Below, one piece after another: positions 39,801-52,400 of a stretch of DNA of 64,000 bases (its first letter is position 1; each line of letters opens with the position of its first letter). Source of the DNA: Talinum fruticosum (taxonomy: Eukaryota > Streptophyta > Magnoliopsida > Caryophyllales > Talinaceae). The stretch spans positions 1,984,001-2,048,000 of the forward strand of contig JAITYX010000047.1 of the NCBI GenBank assembly GCA_021018815.1. The letters are read 5' to 3'. A model generated the notes under the pieces. That model searched no databases. It was not told the origin of the DNA and was given only the letters and a program-made list of their open reading frames with translations. The position numbers and the translations under genes were made by a program.

Positions 39801-41961
39801 CCCTTACCTCCATTCTTGTTCTTGTTTTGTGCTGAAGGGTTGTCGTATCTTCTCTCAACAACTATTGCAGAAGGTAGACTATCAGGCCATAGCATATGTC
39901 CGACGACACCTGCTATTTCCCACCTCCTTTTTGCGGATGATACCATTATTTTTTGCAAAGATGATGTTGTGCAAGCGCTCGAAATTAAGGAGATTCTTAC
40001 TCACTACGAACAAGCCTCGGGACAAAAGGTGAACTATGCCGAGACTAATGTGGCGTTTAGCAAGGGCATCCAGCACCAAATCAGGAATGATATTGTGATC
40101 ACTCTGGATATCTGAGAGGTGCTAGCATATGACAAGTACTTGGATCTACCTACTAAAGTGAGAAGGTTGAAAAAGAAACCATTCCTAGCCATCAAAGATC
40201 GAGTTGCCAAGATATTATCTAGCTAGATGGGGAAACATCTCTCCTAGGCAGGTCGGGAAATGCTGATTAATGCAATGGCTCAAGCAATTCTGACATACGC
40301 AATGAGTATCTTCAAATTCCCTAAGGAGTTATGTGACGATCCAATCTCTAATAAATAAGTTTTGGTGGGGTCACAAATCAATGGAGGCTCGGAAAATTCA
40401 GTATATTAGTTGGGACAAATTGTGCAAGGAAAAGGCCGATGGAGGTCTGGAATTCCGTGACTTAGTGGCGTTTAACGAGGCCCTTATTGCTTGCCAGCTC
40501 TAGCGTATCATGCAGAATGAAAACTCATTAGTATGGCGCCTCTTCAAATCCAAGTATTTCCCACACTATAGCCTCTCAGAAGCTGATTTGGGTCATTGTC
40601 CTAGATATACCTGGAGAAGCCTTTGGGGTGTCAAATGGGTAATCGATAGAGGATGTAGATGGCGAGTAGGTGATGGATGGCGTTTGAACATATGGGAGTC
40701 CAAATGGATATTGCGCCCACATTCCATTAAGGTAATTACATCCCCTAAGCCCCAATTTTTGTTGATCCGTGTGGGTGATTTAATTAACTGGGAAACTGGG
40801 TAATGGAATGAGTCTATGATTGATGAAATTTTTGAACCTGCGGATGTGGAGCTCATTAAGAGTATGCTGCTTAGTGCCAACAAGCCACCTGACCGGGTTG
40901 TGTGGCACTTTTCTCCAACGGGTAATCTTACAACACAGATAGCTTACCATTTTAGTATGAACTGGAAAGGGGTGCATGCGGCTGGGGGTAGTGACAGAAA
41001 TAGAAGTAGGTGGAGAACACTATGGGGACTTAATCTCCCACCTAGAATGCAATCTTTTGCTTGGAGATGTTGTGTAGGTGGCCTCCCGACTGCCCAACAA
41101 GTTGGTTCACGAATCCAGAATTTCTCTATGAGGTGCAACCTTTGTGGGTGGGTTGAAGAATCTGATTCTCATGCCTTATTTTTTTGCCCATTCGCTGCTG
41201 ATATCTGGAGGTACACCTAGTTTAAGGATCTTGTTCTGAGTTTTCAATCTACTCTGTTGAAGATTTAATCTTCTTAGCTAAACAATGACTTTAAAAGAAT
41301 TGGGATGAGTTTATTGCAGTGGCTTGGCGGGTGTGGGGGCGAGAAACATGATTTTGTTCGGTGAAGGTGATGAGGCACAGACGGAGAGAGTAGCGGAACA
41401 GGTGCTAGCGTTTGTGAAGGAGTACCGTAGCACAATGGTTCAGGTCCATACGTTGATAGAGACCCTGAAATCAACTTGGTGTCTGCCCAAGCTCTGGAAT
41501 GTTTAAAATCAATTTCGATGGTGCACATCTGGGCGAGTGGGGTTATGGATGGGAGCTATGATCAGGGACAATTTTGGTGGAGTGGTTATGTCCTGTGTCT
41601 GCCAAGGATCTGGTTTTCTTGGTCTAGAGATGGAGGAAGCCCGGGCTTGCTGCTTTGCCTTAACCGAACTGATTCGATTGGGTGTAAAATTCGTGGTCAT
41701 CGAAGGTGACTGCATGACTCTCATTTCGAAGCTAAAAACCGTGCCTCAATAGCTTTTGAATTAGGCCTTATTATTGATGATATCTTTGCAATCTTTTTAT
41801 CGTTTGGGTTCTATGCGTTTTCGTTTGTTAGAATGGTGGGTAACAAAGTAAGATATTCTTTAGCTCATCTTCACCCTTACAACTTATCTGGCACTTGAGG
41901 ACTACTGTAATTTTTCGAATTTGGAGTAATATATTTACCACCTTCTCTTCAAAAATAAAAA
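36886..41961 (+). mobile_element. Decayed 5'-truncated LINE with full ORF2 domain order
   Basis: Domains in order: endonuclease remnant (WLLGSDLNEI and KERLNRMCATAEW, 36890-37500); reverse transcriptase (APGPDGLNP in a shifted frame near 39225; LDMAKAYDRVEW at 39615; LLFADDTIIFC at 39925); zinc-binding RVT domain (WRSLWGVKWVI, CNLCGWVEESDSH, 40510-41220); and RNase H-like end (INFDGAHLGEWG, GLEMEEARACCFAL, 41505-41750). Many stops and shifts are present. It ends with an A-rich run near 41950. The flanks join into one copy of the AT-rich repeat, so it inserted there. A 1.4-kb insertion interrupts it at about 37560-38935. Confidence 0.85.
37560..38935. mobile_element. LTR-like insertion within the LINE
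   Basis: The LINE frame stops making sense at about 37550 and resumes near 38970 (RNFNWFHLKANK). The insert has a TATA-like TGTATAAAAGGCAG at about 37904. Its right end reads ACAACTCCCTGTGGATATGAC and then CTACGCCGTGCAC, a pattern I associate with the ends of some plant Ty3/gypsy (Tat/Ogre-like) LTRs. TTACG lies at both edges (near 37553 and 38931) and may be the target duplication. I infer a solo LTR; exact borders are uncertain. Confidence 0.5.
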
Positions 41962-43010
41962 TTTTTCTTTGATTAATTTTATTTTTATATTATTATGGAG
42001 TTTAGTTAGATTATTAATCTGTTACTATTAATTTTTAAAATTTTTATAACTAATTTGATTATTTTTCAAATTTATTTTTAAATTTAGGTTAAAGCAAGTT
42101 TCAATTTAACAAATTTGTAAATTTAGTTTTTACATTTTGATATTAGGTTTATACAGTATGCTTAGGTCCAGAAAATAGCTTTAATATTTTGGTTAATTTA
42201 ATTACTTATTTTCATATTTATTTGAGTGTAATTTGTTATTTGTTCAACTTTCTGTTTTAGATTCTATTTTTGTTTTCCTATTTTTAATTGTGTTCAATTT
42301 TTCTAAAAAATTATAAAAAAGTATTTTTTTAATCTAATTTATTATATTAATTTCTGTAATTTTTATGTATTAATTTTTTGCTCAGTTTTGTTTTTATTTT
42401 CTATTTTATATTTTTCTGAATTAAGTAGGCTGATTATTTACTATTTAATTTTAAGATTGAGATTAAATAATTTTATAACAATATTTATTTTTTTAACAAG
42501 TGAACCGAATATTAGCTAAATAGAGTCCCCTTATAAAAGAAAACCTGTTTTTTTTTCCTTTCAATAATTTTTTGTATTTAATTATTTACATTAATGACTC
42601 ATATTTAATGGACAAATAATTTTTATGTTTGAGATTACACTAAACTCGTACAATCAGTCCCGTTGCAATAGTTGGTCAATTTAAAAATATTACTAGCTAT
42701 TATATATTATATAAGATTAGATTATTTGATAATATTGTTTATTTTTTTAACAAGGGGACCCAATATTGGTTAGATAGAATCTACTTAAAAAACGAAACCC
42801 ATTTTTTTCCTTTTAATAAGTTTTATTTTTTATTTAATTATTTACATTAATGACTCATGTTTAATGGACAAATAATTTTTACGGTTGAGATTACACTAAA
42901 CTCCAACAATTATTCCTCTTCCAGTATTTGACCAATTTGAAAAGATTAATATTATATATTGTATAGATGTATAAACATAGATAGATAGATATAGATATAG
43001 GTAGATAATT
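41962..43010. repeat. AT-rich tandem repeat, copy 2 remainder
   Basis: This continues the unit broken by the LINE (TTTTTCTTTGATTAATTTTATTTTTATATT onward, compare 35660). The tail section with TTATAAAAGAAAACC and GAGATTACACTAAACT is itself duplicated at about 42500 and 42742 (period near 242 bp). An ATAG microsatellite closes it at about 42976-43010. Confidence 0.7.
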
Positions 43011-44408
43011 TATTTTTTAATGGATATTTATAACTAACCAGCAAAGTCATCGGAGACAAACATCTCTCAGGCTTAGCCGTCGCAAACGCTGAGATTGTGC
43101 ACAACCTTTAGAGACTATTGGTAGGGACACGTTAGGGCTTCAAGCCCTCAACTAAGGGTGAAATATTATTATCTAACAAATAAACAAATGTTTTTCTTGG
43201 TCGGAATCCGACAGATAAATCAATAAATAAATCAACAGAAAAATCAAATTTGATGTGATTGAACAAGTTTATGTTCTCGGCTAAATAAAAAAACTTATTT
43301 TGAAATGTTTGGCAATATTTCATGCCTTATTACTTGAGGTTTGTCGTTTGTATTGTATAATTATTACTCTCTTTATTTTAAAAATATAATGTTTGATTTT
43401 AATTATTAAGGTCTAACTTTGCTTACTTTGATCTGTAATATATCAAAATGTACATTAATTTATAGTATAAAACAATCGTCAATATATTTACTTAAAATTT
43501 TTTTATTATAATATAATTTTGTAATTTTTTATTACTTAATTTTAGAATCGTTCGTCAAAATAATACATTAAACACTGTAAAATATTAAATAGAACAATTT
43601 TTTTAAAATGAAGAAATTATTATTTTTAATCAATCTATAAAATTTTTTTTTGATAACCAATCAGACTTTCGTCATTGTGCCACCAAAAACTAGTTGACTT
43701 TCATTTGTTTCATTGTGCCACCAAAAACTAGTTGACTTTCATTTGTTTGGTCCATTGATTGAGTGGTATTCCAAGGAATGAGCTTCTGTTGACCTTTAAA
43801 AGAGAATAAACTTGTAATTGTTTAATCACTTTCTAATGCACGGCTAATGATTAATTTACCTATATATTTTTTTCGACTTAGTAGACGGAAGATTCCTAGA
43901 CAGTTGTCTAGCGGGGAAAATTTTTTGGATATGACTGCAGGACATGATGACACGTAAGGCCTGTTTTATTTACTTTTAATTTATGATTTTATGATTCATT
44001 ATAATTTTGTATAACTTCTTATAACTTCTTACAATTTCTTATAATTGCTTACAACTCCTTACATTTATTTATAATTCTTTACACTTGATTATACCTCCTT
44101 ACAATTTTTATTTACAATTCTTTACGGCTAAATGAAATAGAGTCTAAATCAGTTAATTTATAAGAAAAAATGAGGACATTTTGTTCAAGTAAGGGTGAAT
44201 GTAATACCCTTGACAAGTTTCAAAAGACTTAACTTGATTATTTATATCCCCAAAGATACACAATTAAGTCAAAATAGATTTTAATTCCGAATTATACACA
44301 AAAACTTTGAAAATGGGAATTTTAAAATTGAAAACTATCATATAATTTATTTTCGAACAAATTCTTGCCAATTGGAACAAATTCAGGCAAACAGGGCTTT
44401 TTTTTAAG
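43011..44408. other. AT-rich spacer
   Basis: Apart from the 38-bp duplication and a decayed MITE-like stretch at about 43960-44130 (TAAGGCCTGTTTTAT and many CTTACAA words, related to 3224-3327), nothing is recognised. Confidence 0.4.
43673..43748. repeat. Exact 38-bp tandem duplication
   Basis: Two adjacent copies of a unit beginning CATTGTGCCACCAAAAACTA, at 43673-43710 and 43711-43748. Confidence 0.9.
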
Positions 44409-44911
44409 GCTCCATTTGATTATAATAAAAGGAAAGAAAAAAATGTGAAAAAAATTTCTTTTTCTTGTTTGAATTGAAGAATAAAGGAGAGAAATAAAGT
44501 TTGATGACAAAAGTCATGGAAAATTTTGTCAATTTGGTGAATGATATTTTCCTTCCAAAATTGAGAGGAAAATGAAAGACAAAATTCACAAAGAGAGAGA
44601 AATTGAGAAAGAGAGAGATTTCTATTAAAAAAAGTCATTAAAAATTTTCTCTCTCCTCTCATGACAATGGTGGATGGAGAAAAAAATATAGTGATTTCAA
44701 TTAATCAATGCTATTGAGTATTTTCTATCTCCTCTTCATGACAATGTAGTGGATGGGTAAGAGTTTGGAAAATGATTATAATTTTTTCCCTCTATTTTTC
44801 CTTGAACCAAACACAGGGAAAAAAAAATCAATTTCTCCTTAATTTTTTTCGTCATTACTTTTTTCCATTTAAATTTTTTTTCTAAACTATTTTCTTATAA
44901 TCAAATAGAGG
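44409..44911. mobile_element. MITE with 20-bp inverted ends
   Basis: The left end GGCTCCATTTGATTATAATA and the right end, read on the minus strand as CCTCTATTTGATTATAAGAA, are inverted repeats. TTAAG lies on both sides (44404-44408 and 44912-44916). The interior is A/T-rich with GAGAGA and AAAATTTTCT words and has no coding capacity. The duplicated segment at 28754-28959 belongs to a similar family. Confidence 0.6.
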
Positions 44912-46139
44912 TTAAGAGTGAGGGCAATTATGTAAGATTCCATCAGTCACTTGTCAAGGAATAAAGTTGATCGCCTCTTCCAAAATTGTGAGGTTTGAAG
45001 ACCACTCGAAGAAATCAACAATTAATATCTCAATATTGTCAAAGTGGTGAGTGGCCACATTTCTCTCTTCCCCTTTCAATTTTGGGGAACAGTTTTTTTT
45101 TTTTTTTGAGATTGTGTATGGTTTGATTGTTGGACTTTAACACCTTCTCTTTTGATCTATATAAATTTTATGGACTTTCCTAAGATAAGAGTTCAAGAGA
45201 TTTACTTACCACGTAAAAAGAATATATCTTAATATTATCATTTGAATCGGTATCTTCGTTTGGCCCTTGCAACTCGACAATAGTATTAGTAGCTCTCCTT
45301 GTGTAGATAGCAGGGAACCAACTAAAATTTTTATCACCAAATTTTATAAAACAGACCCTCGATGGCCATTTTCTATACAAGTTCTCTGTAGTTTATACTT
45401 CCATAAGTTACTTATGTAAAATTATATTAATATATACACATGACGGTGGGAGTGTATATGTGCTCCTGAAAGTGCTGCCCTAAGTTCCTGAAACTACATA
45501 ATTTTGCAAAGTGCCGCCTTAAGTTCCTCCAAATTAATTTGTCTCTAAAATGGCCCAAGTCCACTTCGATAAAGGAGACAATCATTTATCAATTTTATTA
45601 GCACGACTTTACAAGGAGGCAGATTACTCACTGAGTGGGATTAGGGTTCTACAGGGAGTATAGACATACATGTCAAAAGTACGTGAAAGATTTTGTAACA
45701 CCTTGAGTATAGCTTAAAGAATTCGAAATGACCGCCTATATTACCAATGTACACCTTTTTTTAGTTTACCCACTCTAGAGAAGTTCTTAATTAAGTGTGC
45801 TTGTATTGGAGTAATCTTAGGATGAATGACCTCTTGGGAAGTTTTCACAGACAACATGTGAGTTAGGTCAAAGCAAACTAAAAAGACTTGTGGAGATTTA
45901 TAAAGTTAGTCGTGGATTCATAAAATTGCTCCTAATAATTTTCGTGATCATGAAGAGGTCGGGACATTACAGATTTCTTAAAGAAAAAAAGTTCAAAATA
46001 TACATTCACAACAAACTAAGCAAATCACGCAAAAAAGAAAATAAAAGGAGATCAGAAGGAAAATGTTTAATTGAATGTAAAATATTGAGGAAAAAACATA
46101 TATAAATGATGGAACAAGGATGGAAAGGTAAAATATTTC
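44912..46139. other. Spacer, no gene seen
   Basis: Mixed AT-rich sequence. Around 45465-45535 the phrase GTGCTGCCCTAAGTTCCT is followed by GTGCCGCCTTAAGTTCCT, a short imperfect repeat seen in many plant interspersed repeats. Short open frames lack recognisable content. Confidence 0.4.
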
Positions 46140-46520
46140 TCCAACCTTTAGGTTGCTTTGAAGGATGCTTTGCACGATTTACACTTAACTAGTATAGCCA
46201 GTGTTTCACGCATTGTTGTTATCTTTGGTAAATTTGGAAAAGTCGTAATGACCTTGTCTTTCACAACGAAGTATCTGAACCATTAGAATCACTTATTAGG
46301 GCCAAATGTAACTCGACAGTGTGCAGCAACACCACACTCTTCACATTATTTTTTACCAGTCAAACTACAACATCAAGTTCAAATATCCAAGATCCCCCAT
46401 TTTGTAAGGTGGATTTACCCCAAGACGGTTTCATAAAACTTAACTTTGATGACGATTTATCTTTAGATGGAGTAACAACAAGATACATAATCTGCGATTG
46501 ACAAGGACTATATATATATA
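46140..46520 (+). mobile_element. LINE 3'-end scrap (RNase H-like region)
   Basis: A short run reads KIWKSRNDLVFHNE and then DGFIKLNFDDDLSLDGV, the phrase that opens the RNase H-like domain at the end of plant LINE ORF2 (GFIKLNFDGS). Stops interrupt it and neither side continues as LINE. Confidence 0.6.
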
Positions 46521-47489
46521 TATACTTACAGATGATAACATAGGTAATATCCTTGAAAAAATAATTATCTAATGTATTTTGTATTTATCTTTTTAAAAAA
46601 CATAAAAATAAAAATGCATGCCACTAAATGGTTTTAAACCTTGATCACTAATAGTTTGATTACGGTTCACAATTTGGCCGAACCAAATAATTGATTTGAT
46701 TTTGATTTGAACTTTTCTTGAACCAAAAAACTAATTAACTAAATGTCGATTAATTAAAACTCTAATTAACCACTTTTACACACACCTATGTACAAAATAA
46801 ACATTACTTTGGAAAAAGAGTAAGCATTCTTTCTAAAGTACAATATTTTATCATGACAAATGTAATACACAAACCTTGATTTTTAGATCAAATTATAAAA
46901 TGTGATACAAAAAGAACGTAAAACTAGTTGGAACACGTGTTGAAAGCGTGGAATCGAGGGCAACAAGTAATAATATGTATGTATTATTGAGACTTGGCAA
47001 AACCGACCGAAATCGAAACGGATCCGAACAAGATCGACCCAAGTTAATCCGAATCAAGCTAACCCAAACTAAACCCGAACTAAATGACCCGATTATCGGA
47101 TATATGCACTATAGGTTGCAATTTGGGGCCGGCACAACTGATGATGCATACGTGAAAGTAACTATGTGTAATAATGCATATTAGATTACAATATATTTAG
47201 TTTCTTTAACTATTTCATATTGACCGCCGAAGAAAATTATATTATCTTGACATTGTCTTGATTTGCTGCGGCTACTTAGATGGTTAAGATTTTCATTTCA
47301 TTATTAAAAATAAAATAAAATTACAATTAGTCGATGGCCAATTGCATCCAATCACGACAATATGAAGAAGTTGAAAGACGGAGACATTATCAAATTTGTC
47401 TCTCAAATGGAGGGTGGAGACAGAAACTTCAATAATTGTCCCTATTTGTCTTTTTTGTTTATTATTTTTTAATTCTTATAATTTTGATT
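46521..47489. other. Spacer with a short Asn/Pro-codon-rich repeat
   Basis: Around 46990-47095 the phrases GACCGAAATCG, GATCCGAACAAG and AACCCGAACTAAATGACCCG resemble the ACCCGAAC-type interspersed repeats of plant genomes. The 78-codon frame over it is probably not a gene. Confidence 0.4.
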
Positions 47490-48870
47490 ATCTATACATC
47501 TATACAATACATAATACTGAAATGAAAGTGATGGTAAAAGTTTAGTGTAATCTCAACCATAAAAATTATTTCTCCATTAAATATGAACCATTAATGTAAA
47601 TAATTGAATAAATTAAAATAAAATTTATCCAAAAGGAAAAAAAGATTTCAAGTGGACTCTTTTGTTTCGTTTTTTTTTTGTGTGATAATATATTCTTCTT
47701 ATTATTTTTCCTCAATCTAAAAAAAGAAAGAAAATTTTCTTCAATTTTAAAAATTATTTTTACGGTAACAAAAATTATACTTATAATTTTATTTTTTCCA
47801 ATGGATCTGACCATCTAGCACATTTTTTTCATTTATTAAGATAATCAACAAATTTTATCACCTAAGAATTTATTATAATTATAATGACCAATAATATGAT
47901 ATGGTTTAGATCAACAAACTTTATAATCAATAAATTTATTTAAGGTCGAGTTAATATATTTTTTTTCACTTAAATTAGATGGCCATGTGCTTATTGACTC
48001 TATGATGGTTCAGAATGACTCATGCACATTAGTGTTCACCGAAGAATGTAGTGGGACTTGCCCCCTTAATTACACCAAAAACAACAAAAAAAATATTTTG
48101 TTTTATAAGTGGAGTCTTTCTCCCTTTCTTTTTTTTGTGATAATATAGTCTTATTAGTATTTTTCTTAATTTTTAAAATAATAAAGAAAATTTTTTCAAT
48201 TTTAAAAATTATTCTTATGGTAAAAAAGTTTATACTTGCAATTTTTTTCCCAACTGTGCTGATCATTTGTTATCATCTTTTTTCATTAATTGAGATATCT
48301 ATAAATTTTATAACCCAATAATTTATTAGAATTATACCTACCAATAATATGATAAGGTTTAAATCAATAAATTTAATTAAGGTTGAGTTAATATTTTTTC
48401 ACTTAACTTAAATTCCATACTATGACCATGTGCATATTGACCTTCCTACGGCTCGGAATGACTCATTTGAATTGGTGTCCACCCAAGGTGTAGTGGACTT
48501 GCCCCCTCAATTGCACCAAATTTTTTTTTTTAAATTTCTTTTATAAGTGGATTCTTCTCTCCCTTTACCTTTTGTGTGATAATATAGTCTTATTAGTATT
48601 TTTCCTCAATTTTTAAAAAAGAAAGAAAATTTTTCTCAATTTTAAAAATTATTCTTATGATGATAAAAAAAATTTATACTTACAATTATATTTTTGCTAA
48701 CTAACCTAATCATCTGTTAGCACCTTTTTTCATTAGTTGAGATAATAATCAATACATTTTATAACAAAAAATTTATTATAATTATCACTACCAATAATAT
48801 AATAAGGTTTATATCAATAAATTTAAATTAAGGTCGAGTTAATATATTTTTTCATTTAACTTAAACTAAT
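47490..48870. repeat. Three-copy tandem array, unit about 440-455 bp
   Basis: GATAATATA(G/T)TCTT occurs at about 47683, 48138 and 48578. In each unit it is followed by AATTTTAAAAATTATT, ACCAATAATATGATA-like and AAGGTYGAGTTAATAT phrases; the first two units end GTAGTGG(G)ACTTGCCCCCT. The last copy is shorter. The left edge (47490-47660) is a reverse copy of the tail of the AT-rich repeat at 36640 and 42500, so the two arrays are related. Confidence 0.8.
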
Positions 48871-49469
48871 GCTTGATCCTATTATAACTCAACCATTATT
48901 TCCTCCATCCCTATTATTTTTCCCTTTTAAAAATAAATTTATATCTCATAAAAATAGAGTTGTTACTTTTTAAAGGGACAAATTATAATATTTTTGATAG
49001 ATAGTGTCAACAAAGTCAGCGTTTTGATAAGTATCCCCGCACGACAGAGAATTGCGATGCTATATTTGTATTTGAATGAGATTAATGCATGGATGAAGCG
49101 CAATCATTTGTGTGGTTTAATTTTCCATTGACATCAGTCTCTCTTTGAAGTTCCATTAAAGAAGATGCATAGATGGTTGGACGGTGGGGGTCAGCAATGA
49201 TCGACAATCACCGCCAATCGAGGTCGTCGATACAGGTTATGTTAGGATTAGAGGATATGAAGTAGAGCTGACAGGGTTGTGAGGTTAGGGACTTAGCTCA
49301 GGGTTAGGGTTGATCAAGGCTAGGGGAGCGGGAGCTTGAAGTAAGAGGAGAGAGGCCGGGCTCACATGCGCAATGCTCAACATCATTAGTAACAAGTAAT
49401 TTTTTTTGGTGACTGTTTTTTTGGAAGGAAAAGGATGCATATATATATAAAGAAAAGGGAGATTTTAGT
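48871..49469. other. Spacer with possible MITE scrap
   Basis: TTTCCTCCATCCCTATTATT near 48900 looks like one end of a Stowaway-type MITE; a matching other end is not evident. From 49180 to 49350 GC content rises, with repeated AGGGTTAGGG-like words, but no gene is recognised. Confidence 0.35.
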
Positions 49470-52400
49470 GACAGCCATTCATAGGGATGGGAACAAAACG
49501 GGAGTACATCAAGAGAGCCCTAGGAAAACAGCAGAACCAGCACTAAAAGGACCTACAAATCATGAACACTCAGGCCAAGAGCAACAACATCACGAATTAA
49601 TAGCATCAAGCAAATCATGTTGAAAGCACTCATACATCTTCAGGGCCTCCGTGTTAGCCTCCAGAATCAACTTTGCTTGATGAGGAGGAAGAGTATGCAT
49701 ACGAATCAGTTCCAACTGATCAGCATTAAGTCTAGCAAGCATTGACGTTGCCAAGTTGACTTGTTTGATAACATGGTTAAAGTTAATGATCCAGTTATAT
49801 AGGAGCAATTTCCTGACTTGTGCAACCACATAAGCAATCGGCTCCGCATTGTTGGATTCTCCTTCCTAGTTAAGACGTTGAATAGCCTCTACCTCAAGAT
49901 CAACTTCAATCTTGGGTATGCCGTACTCCCAAGCTTTAGTCAAAGACTCCTGCATGAACAACAGCTTAAGCCAAAAAACTACATGTTACTTGCAGTTCTC
50001 ATAACTCCAAGTAGCTAGATAGCGATTCCTGTCCTCCCGCCAATGATATCCAATGTTGAGTTTGAAATGGGCCTCTTTTCGACGGAGTTTGGAGAATGGT
50101 TGGAGTATTCTTGAAAAATCCGGACGCTGCAAACTCATCACCTTATTAGTATGAATAATCTGAAAGTTGATAGTGTGCCGGAAGGAAAACGTCTTTTGAC
50201 AATAGTTAGAAAAAGCATAATTATTTCAGTAAATCCATAAAGACCAGCAAATAATGAGGAAAATGTTCGCCCACTTTACACTTTGATCAAGGTTGAGATT
50301 AATCCAGGGAATCCAATCAAGGTTGAAGAAGTTATCTCTTAGGGAGAAATTCTTCTTAGGCAGGAATTTCGTCTAGGTAGCCGCAGCAAGTGCACAGTCT
50401 CTAAACAAATGGAGATGGGTTTCCAACATTGCCCGACTAGTGGGGCATCTAGGATTCAAATAAGGTATCTAATTAGCAAGTCCGCACATCACTGGTAGAC
50501 CTTCAAACATTGTGCACCAGAGTAACATTTTCATCTTGAAAGGTGTTTTACATTTCCACAAAGCATTTCGGTTAATAGAAGGAAGAGATCCCATAGAAGG
50601 GGTGGCCGCTCTATAGGCTGATTGAGTGGTGAAATTTCCTCCAGCCATCCGGATCCGGATCAATCGATCAGGATCACCGGAAGGGTTCGGGGAGGAATGG
50701 TTGAGATAAGCTTGACCAATCTAGAAGGAAGCCGAAGACTAAGTCTATTCAAATTCCATCTCGCTATTTCTAACTAGAGTAGAGACCCTCAAGTTTTCTC
50801 TATTAACAGGGATAGTCACCTGAGGTTGTTCTATAAGAGGGCCATCCGGCATCCACTTGTCAAACCAAAAGGAAGTATCATTGCCAGTACCAATTTTAAT
50901 CATGGAATTTCGTTGAATTAACTCTTTGGACTTGAAAATGCTACGCCGGATAAGGAAGTGGCTGGCCTTAGGGTTGTAGAAATCAAGGATACCATTCTCT
51001 AAGTATTTCTTTTGAAACAATTGAATACAAGGGGAGTCCTCATTAGATAAAACTCTACAAAGGTGTTTAGCTAGGAAACATCTATTCTAGATTTCAAGAT
51101 TTTACCAATGCCACCTTTGCTTGTGTGGTTGGTAACCAAATTCTAAGGAACACAAGGGAGGTAATGAGCAGCCTCCACTTTGTTCCACGAGAATTTCCTA
51201 ATACCTTTGTGCAAAATGTCAATCGTCTTTTAGGGAATCAAGGATATTTGCATGTGGTAAACAGGAAGAGCGAGACAACACTTATTTGATAAGGGTAATT
51301 CTTTTAGCTAGATTAATGAATTTAGTTTGCCAAAGGGCAAGCTTGCTCCTAAAGTTTTCAAGAATGCTTGGTAAAATCGGAATGCTTGGGGAGGCGATGA
51401 GATATAGGAAGACCAAGATACTTGCCAAAACAGGTAGAAGCAGGACAACAGATAGATGCGAGTAAGAATCCTACGATGTCTATGATGAAGGGATTTTGGA
51501 AAAATGGCTCTTGACTTGTTTCTATTGACCCTTAAACCAGAGGTAGTTCCAAACTCCTCCAAGATATCGAAATGATCTTAAAGGATGAAAAGGTAGCCCG
51601 ACTAAGGAGAACTACATTATCCGCATAAAATACATGGGAAAACTTCATGCCTCTAATGGAAATGGGCTTCCAACTGCCTTCTTGGACTTTTGCTTCAATC
51701 ATACGAGACAACCTTTCAAGATAAAGGAAAAAATGTAAGGTGAAAGAGGGTCCCCCGACGGATTCCCCTTGAAGGGTTCAAACACTACCGAGGTTCACCT
51801 CTCCAAAGAATCCTCAATATAGGAGTAGTGATGCAACCCATAATAACACTAATCAACTTTGTAGGAAATTTGAAGAAAACTAGTGTATCCCTAATAAAAT
51901 CCCATTCAATGGAGTCATAAGCCTTAGATAAGTCCACCTTAAGGGCCATAGGTTTAACTTTGGATTTATTTTTAGAGATGTGGAACGCTAGTTCTTTTAC
52001 AAGGAGAATGTTATCCATGATTTTCCTACCTCGAACAAAGCTAGCTTGAGCTGGGTTCACTAAATCGGCCAAGAACGACTTAATCCGATTAACAATAACC
52101 CTAGAAAGAGCCTTATAGAACGAGTTAAACAAGCTAATGGGCCGAAGATTCTTGGTATACTCCACCTTATTCTTTTTTGGAATGAAGCAAATGAAAGTGT
52201 CATTAATGGACTTAATGCACTCCGGAGTCTAAAGCATTCCTCAATAAGACTCACAAAACTAGTACCATGAATATTCCAATACTTCTTCAGGAAGAACGCA
52301 CGCATACCATCCGGCCCCGGAGATTTAGTAGGATTCAATTGGAAGACGACAGTCCTAATTTCATCTTGAGAAGGAATAGAATCAAGGATACTAATATGAT

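Noticed and set aside
46948..47184. 78-codon plus-strand open frame
   Set aside because: It overlaps an ACCCGAAC-type interspersed repeat and shows no protein family features.
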